Below, in pieces: positions 33,927 to 42,810 of a stretch of DNA of 64,000 nt; the first letter of the stretch is position 1, and the number at the start of each line of letters is the position of its first letter. Source of the stretch: Arthrobacter sp. MN05-02. GTDB taxonomy: Bacteria > Actinomycetota > Actinomycetes > Actinomycetales > Micrococcaceae. The stretch covers positions 2,728,001-2,792,000 of the forward strand of contig AP018697.1 in NCBI GenBank assembly GCA_004001285.1. Direction: 5' to 3'. Made by a program: the position numbers and the translations under genes. The notes under the pieces are model-generated. The model saw only the letters and a list, made by a program, of their open reading frames with translations, had not been told where the DNA came from and made no database searches.

Positions 33927-35147
33927 CTACTCGCCGGTCCCGGTGGCGTGCGTGAGCGAGGCGCGCCCGGCGAAGATCACGGCTCCCGCGACGAGCACCA
34001 TGACCACGGCGACGGCGTAGGTGGCCCGCGGGTCGAAGACCTCGGCCAGCTTCGTCGCGGCGAAGGGTGCGAGCGCCCCGCCCGTCCACCGGACGAAGTT
34101 GTAGCCGGCCGAGGCGACCGGCCGCGGCGCGGTCGAGACACCCATGGCGAGTTCCGTGTACAGGGTGTTGTTGATGCCCAGCAGGGCGCCGGAGACGATC
34201 ACCAGGACGACGACGGCGGTCACCGAACGCTCGGCGGCCAGGGTGAGGCCGACGAGCACGAGGGCCAGGGCCGCGAGGGTCAGGAGCAGCACGCGGGTGG
34301 TGCCGAGCATGCGCTGCAGCACGGGTGCCACGAGGACCGAGAAGATGGCCACCATCAGGCCCCAGCCGAAGAACACGGCGCCGATCCCGTACGCGTCCAT
34401 GCCGAGCACGAAGGGCGTGAACGCCAGGATCGTGAAGAACCCGTAGTTGTAGAACAGGGCGCTGGATGCGGTGGTGCGCAGGCCCTTGTGTCCGAGCGCG
34501 ACGAGCGGGGCCTTGAGCGACGTCGTCGCCGCGGGCCGGGGTGTGGCGGGCAGCAGGATGATGAGGGCGAGGAATGCCGCGGCCATGAGGACGGCGGTGC
34601 CGAAGAACGGCGCGCGCCACTGCCAGCCGCCGAGGAGCGCACCGAGCAGTGGACCGAGGGAGATCCCGAGGCCGAGGGCGGCCTCGTAGAGGATGATCGC
34701 CGTCGCCGTACCGCCACTGGCCACGCCGACGATGACGGCGAGCGCGGTGGCCACGAAGAGCGCGTTGCCGAGACCCCAGCCTGCCCGGAAGCCGACCAGG
34801 GCGGCGACGTCGCCGGACAGGCCGGAGAGCGAGGCGAACACCACGATCAGACCCAGCCCGAGCAGCAGGGTCCGCTTGCCGCCGATACGTGAGGAGATGA
34901 CGCCGGTGACAAGCATCGCGACGGCCGTCACGAGCAAATAGCTCGTGAACAGCAGGGACACCTGGCTCGGTGAGGCCTGGAGGTTCTCGGCGATGGCCGG
35001 GAGGATCGGGTCGACGAGGCCGATGCCCATGAAGGCGAAGACGGCCGCCAGGGCTGTGGCCCAGACGGCTCGGGGCTGCCGGAAGAAGGACTGCTTCTCC
35101 TCGGCAAGGACCGTTGCGGGCTGCGCGGCCTGCGCGTGGGTGGTCAC
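33927..35147 (-). CDS. MFS multidrug-type efflux transporter
   Basis: A 406-residue protein with twelve predicted helices. The loop 2-3 signature appears as VTGVISSRIGGKRTLLLG. Motif GIGLVDPILPAIAENLQAS in helix 1 is typical of drug:H+ antiporters of the DHA1 group. The GTG at 35147 follows TAGGAG with an eight-base gap. The gene starts 10 bases after the MarR gene and is its likely target, so the operon is a MarR-controlled exporter of an unknown compound. Confidence 0.9.
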   Translation of the reverse strand: MTTHAQAAQPATVLAEEKQSFFRQPRAVWATALAAVFAFMGIGLVDPILPAIAENLQASPSQVSLLFTSYLLVTAVAMLVTGVISSRIGGKRTLLLGLGLIVVFASLSGLSGDVAALVGFRAGWGLGNALFVATALAVIVGVASGGTATAIILYEAALGLGISLGPLLGALLGGWQWRAPFFGTAVLMAAAFLALIILLPATPRPAATTSLKAPLVALGHKGLRTTASSALFYNYGFFTILAFTPFVLGMDAYGIGAVFFGWGLMVAIFSVLVAPVLQRMLGTTRVLLLTLAALALVLVGLTLAAERSVTAVVVLVIVSGALLGINNTLYTELAMGVSTAPRPVASAGYNFVRWTGGALAPFAATKLAEVFDPRATYAVAVVMVLVAGAVIFAGRASLTHATGTGE

Positions 35148-35157
35148 TCGGGTACTC

Positions 35158-35598
35158 CTAGGCTGTGTGGTTGAGTTTCTCGATGATCGGCAGGGCGGCG
35201 GCCAGCGCCGCGCGGTCGTCGTCATCGAGTTGTTCCAGTAAGGCCGCGACGCGCTCGTTGCGGCGCCTGCTGGCCGCCTTCCAGGCCTCGCGGCCGATGT
35301 CCGTCAGCCGGACGAGGATCGCCCGTGAATCGGTCGGGTCGGGCTGCCGGAGGACGAGCCCCGCCTGTTCCAGCTTGATGATCTGCTCGGTCGCCGACGG
35401 CACGCGGATGCCGAGGTTCGCGGCGATCCGGCTGACGCGGAGCGGTTCGTCCGCTGCCATGCTCAGGGTGCTCATCTGCATGGTGGTCAGCTCCCCGTCG
35501 CTGTCCATGGACCGGCTGAGGTAGACGGCGTGGCGCAGGGTCGTGCGGAAGGACTGCGCGAGGACCAGCAGCTGCGGATCCGTCGAGGGAAGGCTCAT
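35158..35598 (-). CDS. MarR-family transcriptional regulator
   Basis: A 146-residue winged-helix repressor. The DNA-binding part reads RVSRIAANLGIRVPSATEQIIKLEQAGLVLRQ, followed by the wing DSRAILVRLTDIG. The ATG at 35598 is preferred over ATG 35616, because a perfect palindrome and a -10-like hexamer lie between the two. It is first in an operon with an MFS exporter. It probably represses its own operon from the palindrome at 35600-35614 and is released by a ligand that the exporter removes. Confidence 0.9.
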   Translation of the reverse strand: MSLPSTDPQLLVLAQSFRTTLRHAVYLSRSMDSDGELTTMQMSTLSMAADEPLRVSRIAANLGIRVPSATEQIIKLEQAGLVLRQPDPTDSRAILVRLTDIGREAWKAASRRRNERVAALLEQLDDDDRAALAAALPIIEKLNHTA

Positions 35599-35599
35599 A

Positions 35600-35614
35600 G
35601 TTAGGTAGCCTAAC
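35600..35614 (-). promoter_or_regulatory. MarR operator overlapping a leaderless -10
   Basis: GTTAGG-TAG-CCTAAC is a perfect 6-base palindrome one base before the MarR start codon. On the minus strand TAGGCT within it forms a -10 whose -35 (TTGAGG) is 17 bases upstream. RNA polymerase and MarR would thus compete for the same bases. Confidence 0.6.
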
Positions 35615-35691
35615 ATTTTGTGACGGATTCCTCAATCGACGGCGGTACCGAGTCCCGCTAGCGTGGGATGCAGCCGACACCAGGAGGGACG

Positions 35692-36207
35692 ATGCAGGAC
35701 GAGGCGGCACCGGCTGTCCGCCGGGCGCGGACCCTGCTCGACGGCGGAAATACTGCAGCAGCACTCCGGCACGACCCCACACCCTCCGCGGTGGGTGATC
35801 CCCTGGCCTTCCTGACAGGCTCCTGGCACACCGAGCGCTGCCTCCTCGACAGGGCCGGGGATCTGACGGGCACCTTCACCGGGACCACCGCCTTCATTCC
35901 CGACGACGACGGTCTCCGCTGGGAGGAGGAGGGGATCGTCACCTGGCCGCAGTTCCGGGGTCCGGCCGTCCGCACCTACCTGGTACGGAGGGGCCTGGAC
36001 GGATCGGCCCTCGTGCACTTCCCCGACGGCCGGCTGCTGTGCCGGCTCGACCTCAGCTCGGGCCGGGCCTACGACGAGCACGCCTGTACGCCCGACACCT
36101 ACCGGGTCCGTTTCACCGCCACCTCGGCCACCACGGTCGAGTACTCGTGGGACGTCACGGGCCCCGCGAAGGATCTCCTGCTGACGACCGTCCTCACGCG
36201 GCAGTAG
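35692..36207 (+). CDS. DUF6314-like protein
   Basis: A 171-residue protein. LAFLTGSWHTERCLLDRAGDLTGTFTG, LRWEEEGIVTWP, RTYLVRR, HFPDGRLLCRLDLSSGRAYDEHACTPDTYRVRF and VEYSWDVTGPAKDLLLTTVLTR form a calycin-like beta barrel as in the DUF6314 family. The biochemical role is unknown. The ATG at 35692 follows AGGAGG. Its last 14 bases overlap the convergent acyltransferase gene. Confidence 0.78.
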   Translation: MQDEAAPAVRRARTLLDGGNTAAALRHDPTPSAVGDPLAFLTGSWHTERCLLDRAGDLTGTFTGTTAFIPDDDGLRWEEEGIVTWPQFRGPAVRTYLVRRGLDGSALVHFPDGRLLCRLDLSSGRAYDEHACTPDTYRVRFTATSATTVEYSWDVTGPAKDLLLTTVLTRQ

Positions 36208-37216
36208 AACCCCGGATCCTCGCCCGCCGGAGCCGGGACCCGAGGTCGCGGAGGCGCCGCCCCGGTACCGGCAGTTCGAAGAGGAGGTTCACCGAAGCAT
36301 GCTCCCTCGTCGAGTAGACCCAGGCGAGGCCGAGCGGCAGCCCTATCCCCAGCAGGAGCAGCAACGGCAGCACAAACCATTCCCCGGCGAGGCCGACGGC
36401 GTCTGCCAGGGCGAGCGTCACCATGATCGGCGCGAGGTGCGCGACGTAGAACACGATCGAGTAGCGGCCCACGAATGCGAGGAACGTGGTGGCCCGGTTG
36501 GTGCCGAGCCGCGGGAACAGCCAGCACACGACGCCCAGGGCTCCTGCCACTCCCCAGGCGAACTCCCCCCGGTACAGGACGTCCCTGCCCATGACGTTGA
36601 GCACGCCCACGGTGACGGCTGCGGCGAGGGCCGGCGCCAGCAGCCAGGGCCGGCTGGTGATCCTCACCAGGAGATGGGCGTGCCGGGCAGACCAGGCCCC
36701 GAGGAAGAAGAAGGCCGCCAGGAAGGCCATGGTCTCGGGGCGGCTGCCGTGCGGCAGCACGAGCGAGACCAGCAGCGCCGCACCTGCGGGAACGAGTTGC
36801 GGGATGCGGCGCAGCGGATAGGCGAGCGCATAGAAGACGAGGATGAACCAGAGGTACCAAAGGTACGTCGGCGAGCGGTAGAGGATCTCGGCGACTCCAC
36901 CCGGGCTGAGGTCTCCACTCGCCGCCAGGATGATCAGCGACCAGAGGACGTACGGCCACGCCACCCGGGAGACCTTACCGGTGACGTACTTCCGTCCGGG
37001 CTTGGCCAGTGATTGCGGCAGCAGGAGCCCCGAGAGGAACATCAGCACGGGCATGCGGAAGGGCTCGAGGAAGAGGTTGAGGGTATCGACGCCGGGCGTC
37101 GGCCCCACCGCCACCCGGAGGGACTCCGCTGCATGCAGCAGGACGACGAGGAGGATGGCCGTACCGCGCAGGCTATCGAGCCAGGCGATCCGCGCACCCG
37201 GAATATCGCTGATCAC
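36194..37216 (-). CDS. acyltransferase 3 family membrane protein
   Basis: A 340-residue polytopic protein with ten predicted helices. The N terminus RIAWLDSLRGTAILLVVLLHA carries the catalytic His region of acyltransferase 3 proteins, followed by the Arg-containing RMPVLMFLSGLLLPQS and YLWFILVFYALAYP. It transfers acyl groups to cell-surface sugars. The start is uncertain: GTG 37216 gives a normal N terminus but GGGGAGG sits only two bases before it, and GTG 37279 is also open. It is divergent from a second acyltransferase at 37441. Confidence 0.82.
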   Translation of the reverse strand: MISDIPGARIAWLDSLRGTAILLVVLLHAAESLRVAVGPTPGVDTLNLFLEPFRMPVLMFLSGLLLPQSLAKPGRKYVTGKVSRVAWPYVLWSLIILAASGDLSPGGVAEILYRSPTYLWYLWFILVFYALAYPLRRIPQLVPAGAALLVSLVLPHGSRPETMAFLAAFFFLGAWSARHAHLLVRITSRPWLLAPALAAAVTVGVLNVMGRDVLYRGEFAWGVAGALGVVCWLFPRLGTNRATTFLAFVGRYSIVFYVAHLAPIMVTLALADAVGLAGEWFVLPLLLLLGIGLPLGLAWVYSTREHASVNLLFELPVPGRRLRDLGSRLRRARIRGSTAA

Positions 37217-37440
37217 GACCTCCCCTGCCGTCGACTTCCACTGTATGCATCCGTAGGTGCTCTTCGTTGAGCGGGCCACCCGCGGATGGCTCGGACTTCG
37301 ATGTGGTATCGGAGGGCCGACCTATCAGCTTTGCTCGGGCAGGTCGAGCCGATGCCGGCGCGGCTGGGCGGGAAAGCTCCGGCGCTAGGCTGGGATCGAC
37401 AGCGCTCGGGGGTCGCACGGTTCTCTCTGGAGGTTTCCTG

Positions 37441-39546
37441 TTGGCAGTCAGTCTGCTCGGCGCGGCCGAGCACAGAGCACCCACGGCGGGGAAGTCGGCG
37501 TTCCGGCCGGACATCCAGGGCCTCCGCAGTGTGGCGGTGATCGCGGTTCTGCTGTACCACCTCGGGGTGCCGTTCGTGCCGGGCGGGTTCGTGGGCGTCG
37601 ATGTCTTCTTCGTCATCTCCGGTTTCCTGATCACCGGGCTCCTTCTCAGGCAGCTCGCCGAGGACGGACGGGTGTCGCTGGTCGGGTTCTACGCGCGGAG
37701 GGCCAGGCGGCTGCTGCCGGCGGCGACGCTCGTCCTCGTCGTCACGGCCGCGCTGACCGCCGTGCTCCTGCCGGTCACGCGCTGGGCCTCGATCGGGTGG
37801 GACATCATCGCCTCGGCGTCCTACGTCCAGAACTGGCGGCTCGCCGCCGATTCCGTCGACTACCTCACGAGCGACGCGGCCCCCGGGCCCCTCCAGCACT
37901 ACTGGTCCCTTGCCGTGGAGGAGCAGTTCTACCTGGTCTGGCCCCTGCTCCTCATCGCCGCCGGCGGGTTCCTGACGAGGAAGCGGCGCCGGCGTGGGCC
38001 GATCCCGATGGCGCGCCTGCGCCCGCTGCTCCTCGTCGCCCTCACGCTGGTGCTCCTGCCATCGCTGGCATGGTCCATCCACTACACCGCGACAGCCCCC
38101 GGGCCCGCCTACTTCGCCTCGACGACGCGGTTCTGGCAACTTGCGCTCGGTGCCCTTCTCGCCGTGATCGTCACGCAGCTCGAGCGGATACCCCGTGCCG
38201 TCGCGACGATTGCAGGATGGGCCGGAATGGGCGGCATCGTCGCCTCCGCGGTCCTGATCGACGGCTCCGTCCCCTACCCGGGAAGCGCTGCGCTGATCCC
38301 CACGGTGTCCTCCGCCCTGGTCATCGCCGCAGGCGTCCGCCGGGCTCCGCTCGGGCCCGGGCTCGTCCTCGGCACCCGACCCATGACCTTCCTCGGGAAC
38401 ATCTCCTACTCCCTGTACCTCTGGCACTGGCCGCTCATCGTTTTTGCGACGGCGGTGTTCGGAGAACCCGACGCCGTGACGGGCACCGTCATCATCGGGT
38501 TCTCGATCGGGCTCGCGTACCTCACCTACACCTTCGTCGAGAAACCCGTCAGCGGATGGAGTGCATTCAGGGACGCCTCCCTCCGCGGCGTCTGTGCCGG
38601 ACTCGTCCTCATGGTCATCGGCGGTATCGCGGGCGGGCTCCTTGTCACCGCGGTCCGCACGGAAGTGGACAGGGCGGCAGCCGTTCGTGAGCAGGTGCGG
38701 GCGGTTCTCCATGGCGCCAGCACTCTTCCGGCGAATCCGCGATCAGACGGGTTCGAACCGCAGGCGACGGCGGAGGACATCACGCCGATGCCCGTCGTGG
38801 CTGCGAAGGACTTCCCGACCTGCGACTCGGCCAAGATCAGTGAGAGCGAGATCGTCTCCTGCGAGTACGGGGAGGAAGCGTCGGACGTCCATGTGGCCCT
38901 GGTGGGTGACTCGCACGCGAAGCAATGGATCCCGGCCCTCGACCAGATCGCGAAGGAGCGAGGCTGGAGACTCACCGCCTACATCCATGACGCCTGCCCC
39001 TTCGCGACGGGCGAGCTGGAGCGGAAGGGCAGGGTGTACACGACCTGCATGGACTGGAACGGCCGGATGCAGGACCTGTTGCAGGAGGATCCCCTTCTCA
39101 GCCTGGTGATCACCAGCAGCTACACCGTGAGCGCCGGGATCTCCGGAGCAACCGACGACGTCGCTGCCATGTCGGAGGCGTTCCGGAGGTCCTGGAGCAC
39201 CTTCACGCGGAACGACATCCCGGTTGCCGTCATCAGGGACACCCCCGCGCCCGGGTTCGATGTCCCGGAGTGCGTCGCGGCCAACATGGCCGCACTGGAC
39301 GAGTGCGCTGCGCCCCGTAGCGAAGCAGCCGACGACAAGGGGCTGGCGCAGCTGGCGGGGACGCAGGGTCTTCCCAGGACCGCCCTGATCGATCTCAACG
39401 ACTTCATCTGCCCCGCCGACGAGTGCCCGCCCGTCATCGGTGACGTCCTCGTGTACCGGGACGGCGACCACCTCACCGCCACGTACGTCCGGTCCCTCTC
39501 CTCCCGCCTCGCGCCACCGCTCGACGCGCTGCTCGACGCCCCGTAG
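37441..39546 (+). CDS. OafA/YrhL-type acyltransferase with C-terminal SGNH domain
   Basis: A 701-residue protein with an acyltransferase 3 membrane domain (about 25-400: FRPDIQGLRSVAVIAVLLYHLG, FVGVDVFFVISGFLITGLL, YARRARRLLPA, YWSLAVEEQFYLVWPLLL) and a periplasmic SGNH esterase-like domain (about 480-700) with GDSHAKQW and the final Asp/His in DGDHLT. Such two-domain enzymes O-acylate surface polysaccharides or peptidoglycan. The TTG at 37441 is chosen because GGAGG lies seven bases before it. The frame is open further upstream but those residues do not fit the family. Confidence 0.88.
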   Translation: MAVSLLGAAEHRAPTAGKSAFRPDIQGLRSVAVIAVLLYHLGVPFVPGGFVGVDVFFVISGFLITGLLLRQLAEDGRVSLVGFYARRARRLLPAATLVLVVTAALTAVLLPVTRWASIGWDIIASASYVQNWRLAADSVDYLTSDAAPGPLQHYWSLAVEEQFYLVWPLLLIAAGGFLTRKRRRRGPIPMARLRPLLLVALTLVLLPSLAWSIHYTATAPGPAYFASTTRFWQLALGALLAVIVTQLERIPRAVATIAGWAGMGGIVASAVLIDGSVPYPGSAALIPTVSSALVIAAGVRRAPLGPGLVLGTRPMTFLGNISYSLYLWHWPLIVFATAVFGEPDAVTGTVIIGFSIGLAYLTYTFVEKPVSGWSAFRDASLRGVCAGLVLMVIGGIAGGLLVTAVRTEVDRAAAVREQVRAVLHGASTLPANPRSDGFEPQATAEDITPMPVVAAKDFPTCDSAKISESEIVSCEYGEEASDVHVALVGDSHAKQWIPALDQIAKERGWRLTAYIHDACPFATGELERKGRVYTTCMDWNGRMQDLLQEDPLLSLVITSSYTVSAGISGATDDVAAMSEAFRRSWSTFTRNDIPVAVIRDTPAPGFDVPECVAANMAALDECAAPRSEAADDKGLAQLAGTQGLPRTALIDLNDFICPADECPPVIGDVLVYRDGDHLTATYVRSLSSRLAPPLDALLDAP

Positions 39547-39588
39547 CCCCGCCGGGCTCGGAGGGTGGCGGCCCAGGGGCGGAACCGC

Positions 39589-40290
39589 CTAACCCGTGAC
39601 GTGTACCGTCAGGAACCGCTTGGACGACTCGCCGCTCCCGGGTACCGCACGCCCGCGGTCGGGCGCCCAGGTCATGATGCCGTACTCCCCCGGTGCGAAC
39701 CCAGGGGAGATGTCGATGTCGAACGTGTAGGAGCCATCAGGCCCTGCGTGGGTCACGACTGCTTCGGGTACGCCCGGGCCGGGAGCCACGCGGCTGTCGG
39801 GATCCGGGATCAGGAGGTTGTAGTCCGAACCCGGTTGGGAGAAGAGGATGCTGATCATCTCACCGGGGGCGTACCCCGAGCCGCCGATGCGCAGCAGGCC
39901 CGGGGACACAGCGATCTCGGGTTGCGGAGCGTCCGCCGGTTGCGGATGGGCGACGCCCTGATGCGCGGTGGAGGGCTGCTCGCCACCTGGTTCGGCGTGC
40001 TGCGGCGCTTGGTCCTGATCAGCGGGCCGGCCGGCAGGAGCCCCGGCGGTCGGAGCCGGCGCCGTGGGGGCAGGAGACGATTCCTCGGTCCCGCCCGGCG
40101 CCTCCGTCGCCTCAGGGGAGGGATCCTCCGAAGGGGTGAATTCGCCTGACGGGGAGGCGGACGGGGAGGCGGACGGCGAGGCGGACGGCGTTCCGGTGGT
40201 GCGCTCGCCCCCCGCTTCTGGAGCAGCGGTGCACCCGGACAGGAGGACGGCGGCAAGGACCAGTACGGGGAGCGCGGTGGATTTGGACAT
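39589..40290 (-). CDS. lipoprotein with Ser/Pro-rich stalk, unknown function
   Basis: A 233-residue exported lipoprotein. The signal peptide ends in a LLSGC lipobox. A long disordered stalk (about 22-125) rich in Ser, Pro, Ala and Glu contains SAS-P repeats. The C-terminal domain (about 130-233) looks like an Ig- or cohesin-type beta sandwich with LRIGGSGYAPGEMISILF and YTFDIDISPGFAPGEYGIMTW. It converges with the SGNH acyltransferase. Function unknown. Confidence 0.75.
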   Translation of the reverse strand: MSKSTALPVLVLAAVLLSGCTAAPEAGGERTTGTPSASPSASPSASPSGEFTPSEDPSPEATEAPGGTEESSPAPTAPAPTAGAPAGRPADQDQAPQHAEPGGEQPSTAHQGVAHPQPADAPQPEIAVSPGLLRIGGSGYAPGEMISILFSQPGSDYNLLIPDPDSRVAPGPGVPEAVVTHAGPDGSYTFDIDISPGFAPGEYGIMTWAPDRGRAVPGSGESSKRFLTVHVTG

Positions 40291-40485
40291 GGAGATTCTT
40301 CCAGTAGACGGCAGGGCGGCGAGGGGGGCAGGGCCCCCTGGTCGCGACGCTACGGCTTGACCGGGATCCGGAACAGCACGAGATGGTTACGTGAGCGAAC
40401 CGTTACGGAGTGCCGGTCCGGACCGGTGTCATGCCTGAACGGCGGCCACACAGCCGACGGGCGCCGGATAGCTCGGACATACGAA

Positions 40486-40525
40486 AGGCCGGTACCTCCG
40501 CTGTTCCCAGCGGTAGTACCGGCCT
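40486..40525 (-). terminator. long hairpin after tRNA-Tyr
   Basis: AGGCCGGTAC and its complement close a stem containing an inner CCGCTG/CAGCGG stem. On the minus strand it is followed by TTTCG and lies 10 bases past the tRNA-Tyr 3' end. Confidence 0.75.
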
Positions 40526-40535
40526 CTCCTTGCTG

Positions 40536-40617
40536 TGGCAGATGAGGGATTCGAACCCCCGTAGGCGTTGCCAGCTGATTTACAGTCAGCCCCCTTTGGC
40601 CGCTCGGGTAATCTGCC
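40536..40617 (-). tRNA. tRNA-Tyr (GTA anticodon)
   Basis: An 82-base class II tRNA with acceptor GGCAGAT/ATCTGCC, anticodon loop with GTA, a long variable arm typical of bacterial tRNA-Tyr and T-arm GGGGG TTCGAAT CCCTC. The CCA end is not encoded. Confidence 0.95.
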
Positions 40618-40705
40618 GAACGTCTTCACAGGAAGACCGCCCGCAGCAAGCGCGGGCAAGACAACTTTACAGACAAACGGCCCCGGTGACGAATCGGGCG
40701 GATCG

Positions 40706-41101
40706 TCACAGGCCCGCAGCCACCCTGCGCTCGATCTGGGCGTAGAAAGCGTCCGCCTGCCCGGGCGTCACCAGGCGGAACAGGACGGCCTGGTCGAGGT
40801 CGGCCCGGACACCCGCGAGGCGGTCCCCCGAGGTCGTGGCACCGGCCGCCGCAGCGACGGGCGACGCGACGCTCACCCGCGAGGCGGAGTCGAGCGCGAG
40901 GATGATGTCACTCGCCGCATCGTCCACGGACTCCGAGCTCGCGGTCACCGCCCTCGGTGGGACGGCGAGCGCCGGTGCCGCTGTGAAGCCCGTCAGCGAC
41001 GCCGCCGTCGCCGCAGCGAGGAACGATCCCGCCACCGCCTTGCGGAGGCGGATCTGGTAACGCCGGCGTCGTGGTTCGGGCATCTCGGTTCTCTCTGTCA
41101 C
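40706..41101 (-). CDS. exported protein of unknown function
   Basis: A 131-residue protein with a twin-basic N terminus (EPRRRRYQIRLRKAV), a hydrophobic stretch and an AALA-type signal peptidase site near residue 46. The mature part (about 47-131) is Ser/Ala-rich with a helical C terminus (VTPGQADAFYAQIERRVAAGL). The Arg-rich region is not a clear Tat motif. Function unknown. Confidence 0.62.
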   Translation of the reverse strand: MTERTEMPEPRRRRYQIRLRKAVAGSFLAAATAASLTGFTAAPALAVPPRAVTASSESVDDAASDIILALDSASRVSVASPVAAAAGATTSGDRLAGVRADLDQAVLFRLVTPGQADAFYAQIERRVAAGL

Positions 41102-41251
41102 GGAAGCGGTACGGATGATCCCACCGTGCCACCGGACCCGGTGCCTACCCCCTGCGCCTGCTGACCGCTGCCTGTGAACGGGTCAGCAGCGGGCCGCGAG
41201 GGTTGCGGATAGTCTTGGAGGCAGGAAATCCCATCACCCCGAGGAGGAATC

Positions 41252-41740
41252 GTGGCAAGCGAATCCACGTTCGACGTCGTCAGCAAAGTGGACAAGCAGG
41301 AGGTCGCCAACGCGCTCAACCAGGCGCAGAAGGAGATCGCCCAGCGGTACGACTTCAAGGGGGTCGGAGCGGAGGTCGACTTCAGCGGGGAGAAGATCCT
41401 CATGAAGGCCAATTCGGAGGAGCGCGTGCTGGCCGTCCTCGATGTGCTGCAGTCCAAGATGATCAAGCGGGGCATCTCGCTGAAGTCCCTCGACACCGGA
41501 GAACCCTTCCCCTCCGGCAAGGAGTTCCGGTTGGAGACCTCCATCAAGGAGGGCATCGCCCAGGACATCGCGAAGAAGATCAACAAGCTGATCCGCGACG
41601 AGGGACCCAAGGGCGTCAAGTCGCAGATCCAGGGCGACGAACTGCGCGTCAGCTCCAAGTCACGCGATGACCTGCAGGCCACGATGGCCCTGCTCAAGAA
41701 CTTCGACGAAGCGGACCTGCAGTTCGTGAACATGCGCTGA
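41252..41740 (+). CDS. yajQ: YajQ family nucleotide-binding protein
   Basis: A 162-residue cytosolic protein of the DUF520 family, complete from [18 protein letters not shown] to DLQFVNMR. Motifs include [37 protein letters not shown] and [23 protein letters not shown]. YajQ proteins bind tRNA, GTP or cyclic di-GMP in different species. It starts with GTG 41252 behind GGAGGAA and ends at a strong bidirectional hairpin. Confidence 0.93.
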   Translation: MASESTFDVVSKVDKQEVANALNQAQKEIAQRYDFKGVGAEVDFSGEKILMKANSEERVLAVLDVLQSKMIKRGISLKSLDTGEPFPSGKEFRLETSIKEGIAQDIAKKINKLIRDEGPKGVKSQIQGDELRVSSKSRDDLQATMALLKNFDEADLQFVNMR

Positions 41741-41760
41741 CCCGAGCATCAGGCGTAGAC

Positions 41761-41797
41761 GACGGCGGCCCCACCTGCAGAAGGTGGGGCCGCCGTC
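41761..41797. terminator. bidirectional terminator between yajQ and htpX
   Basis: GACGGCGGCCCCACCT and its complement form a perfect 16-base stem with a 5-base loop between the two convergent genes. Confidence 0.8.
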
Positions 41798-41812
41798 GTC
41801 GTACCGGGCTGA

Positions 41813-42691
41813 TCAGCGGAGCGGACGGCCGGCCATGCCCTCGAGGCGTGCGATGCGCTGGTCCATCGGCGGATGGGTGGCGAACAGGCGGCTCATGCCG
41901 CCGCCCCTGAACGGATTGGCGATCATGAGGTGTGAGGTGTTCACGAGGCGCTGGTCCTGCGGGAGCGGTGCGCGCTGCGTCCCGATCTCGAGCTTGCGGA
42001 GCGCCGATGCGAGCGCCAGCGGGTCGTCCGTCAGGGCCGCACCGTCCTCGTCGGCGTCGTATTCGCGGGTGCGGCCGATGGCGGTCTGGATGAGGCCCGC
42101 GGCGAGGGGCGCGAGAATGGCGAGCAACAGAGCGCCGATCGGGTTGCCGCCCTGGTTGCGGTTGCCGCCCATCATGCCGGCGAACGCGAACATCTGGGCC
42201 ACGGACGTGATCATGCCTGCGACGGCCGCGGCGATGGAGCCCGTGAGGATGTCGCGGTTGTAGACGTGCATGAGTTCGTGCCCGAGCACGCCGCGGAGTT
42301 CACGCTCGTTCAGCAGCTGCAGGATCCCCTGCGTGCAGCACACGGCGGCATTCTCCGGATTGCGGCCCGTGGCGAAGGCGTTCGGGGCCGGAGTCGGCGA
42401 GACGTAGAGGCGGGGCATGGGCTTGCCGGCACGCGCGCTCAGCTCCCGGACGATCCGGTACATGGCGGGTGCCTGCTGCTCGGTGACCTCGACGGCGCGC
42501 ATGCTGCGGATGGCGATCTTGTCGCTGTTCCAGTAGCTGTAGGCGATCGATCCCACACCGAGCAGGGCGAAGATCCAGAGGAACGCCGAGCTGCGCGTGG
42601 CTCCGGCGACGACGGCGCCGAAGACGAGGAAGATCCCCATGAGGGCGCCGAACAACAACGCCGTCTTGGCACCGTTGAAATGGTTGTGCAC
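41813..42691 (-). CDS. htpX: membrane zinc metalloprotease HtpX
   Basis: A 292-residue M48 peptidase that degrades misfolded membrane proteins. Two N-terminal helices (about 10-52) precede the zinc motif HELMH (residues 138-142) and the third ligand Glu in REYDADEDGA. Two further hydrophobic segments lie between. The C terminus MSRLFATHPPMDQRIARLEGM is characteristic. The GTG at 42691 follows AAGGAG by five bases. Longer frames upstream are not credible. Confidence 0.94.
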   Translation of the reverse strand: MHNHFNGAKTALLFGALMGIFLVFGAVVAGATRSSAFLWIFALLGVGSIAYSYWNSDKIAIRSMRAVEVTEQQAPAMYRIVRELSARAGKPMPRLYVSPTPAPNAFATGRNPENAAVCCTQGILQLLNERELRGVLGHELMHVYNRDILTGSIAAAVAGMITSVAQMFAFAGMMGGNRNQGGNPIGALLLAILAPLAAGLIQTAIGRTREYDADEDGAALTDDPLALASALRKLEIGTQRAPLPQDQRLVNTSHLMIANPFRGGGMSRLFATHPPMDQRIARLEGMAGRPLR

Positions 42692-42810
42692 TGTCACTCC
42701 TTGCGACGACGACGGCCGGGCGCCGCCCACCAGTACAACGGCGGGTCGGAGCGGGGGTGTTCCATTCATCGTACGGCGAGGGGCGTCATCGAGGACGGCC
42801 GGGGTGGCGG

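Noticed and set aside
32613..34892. Plus-strand 759-codon ORF spanning the thioredoxin and MFS genes
   Set aside because: Only the segment from 33480 codes for a known protein (DUF1810). The rest is antisense to genes on the other strand.
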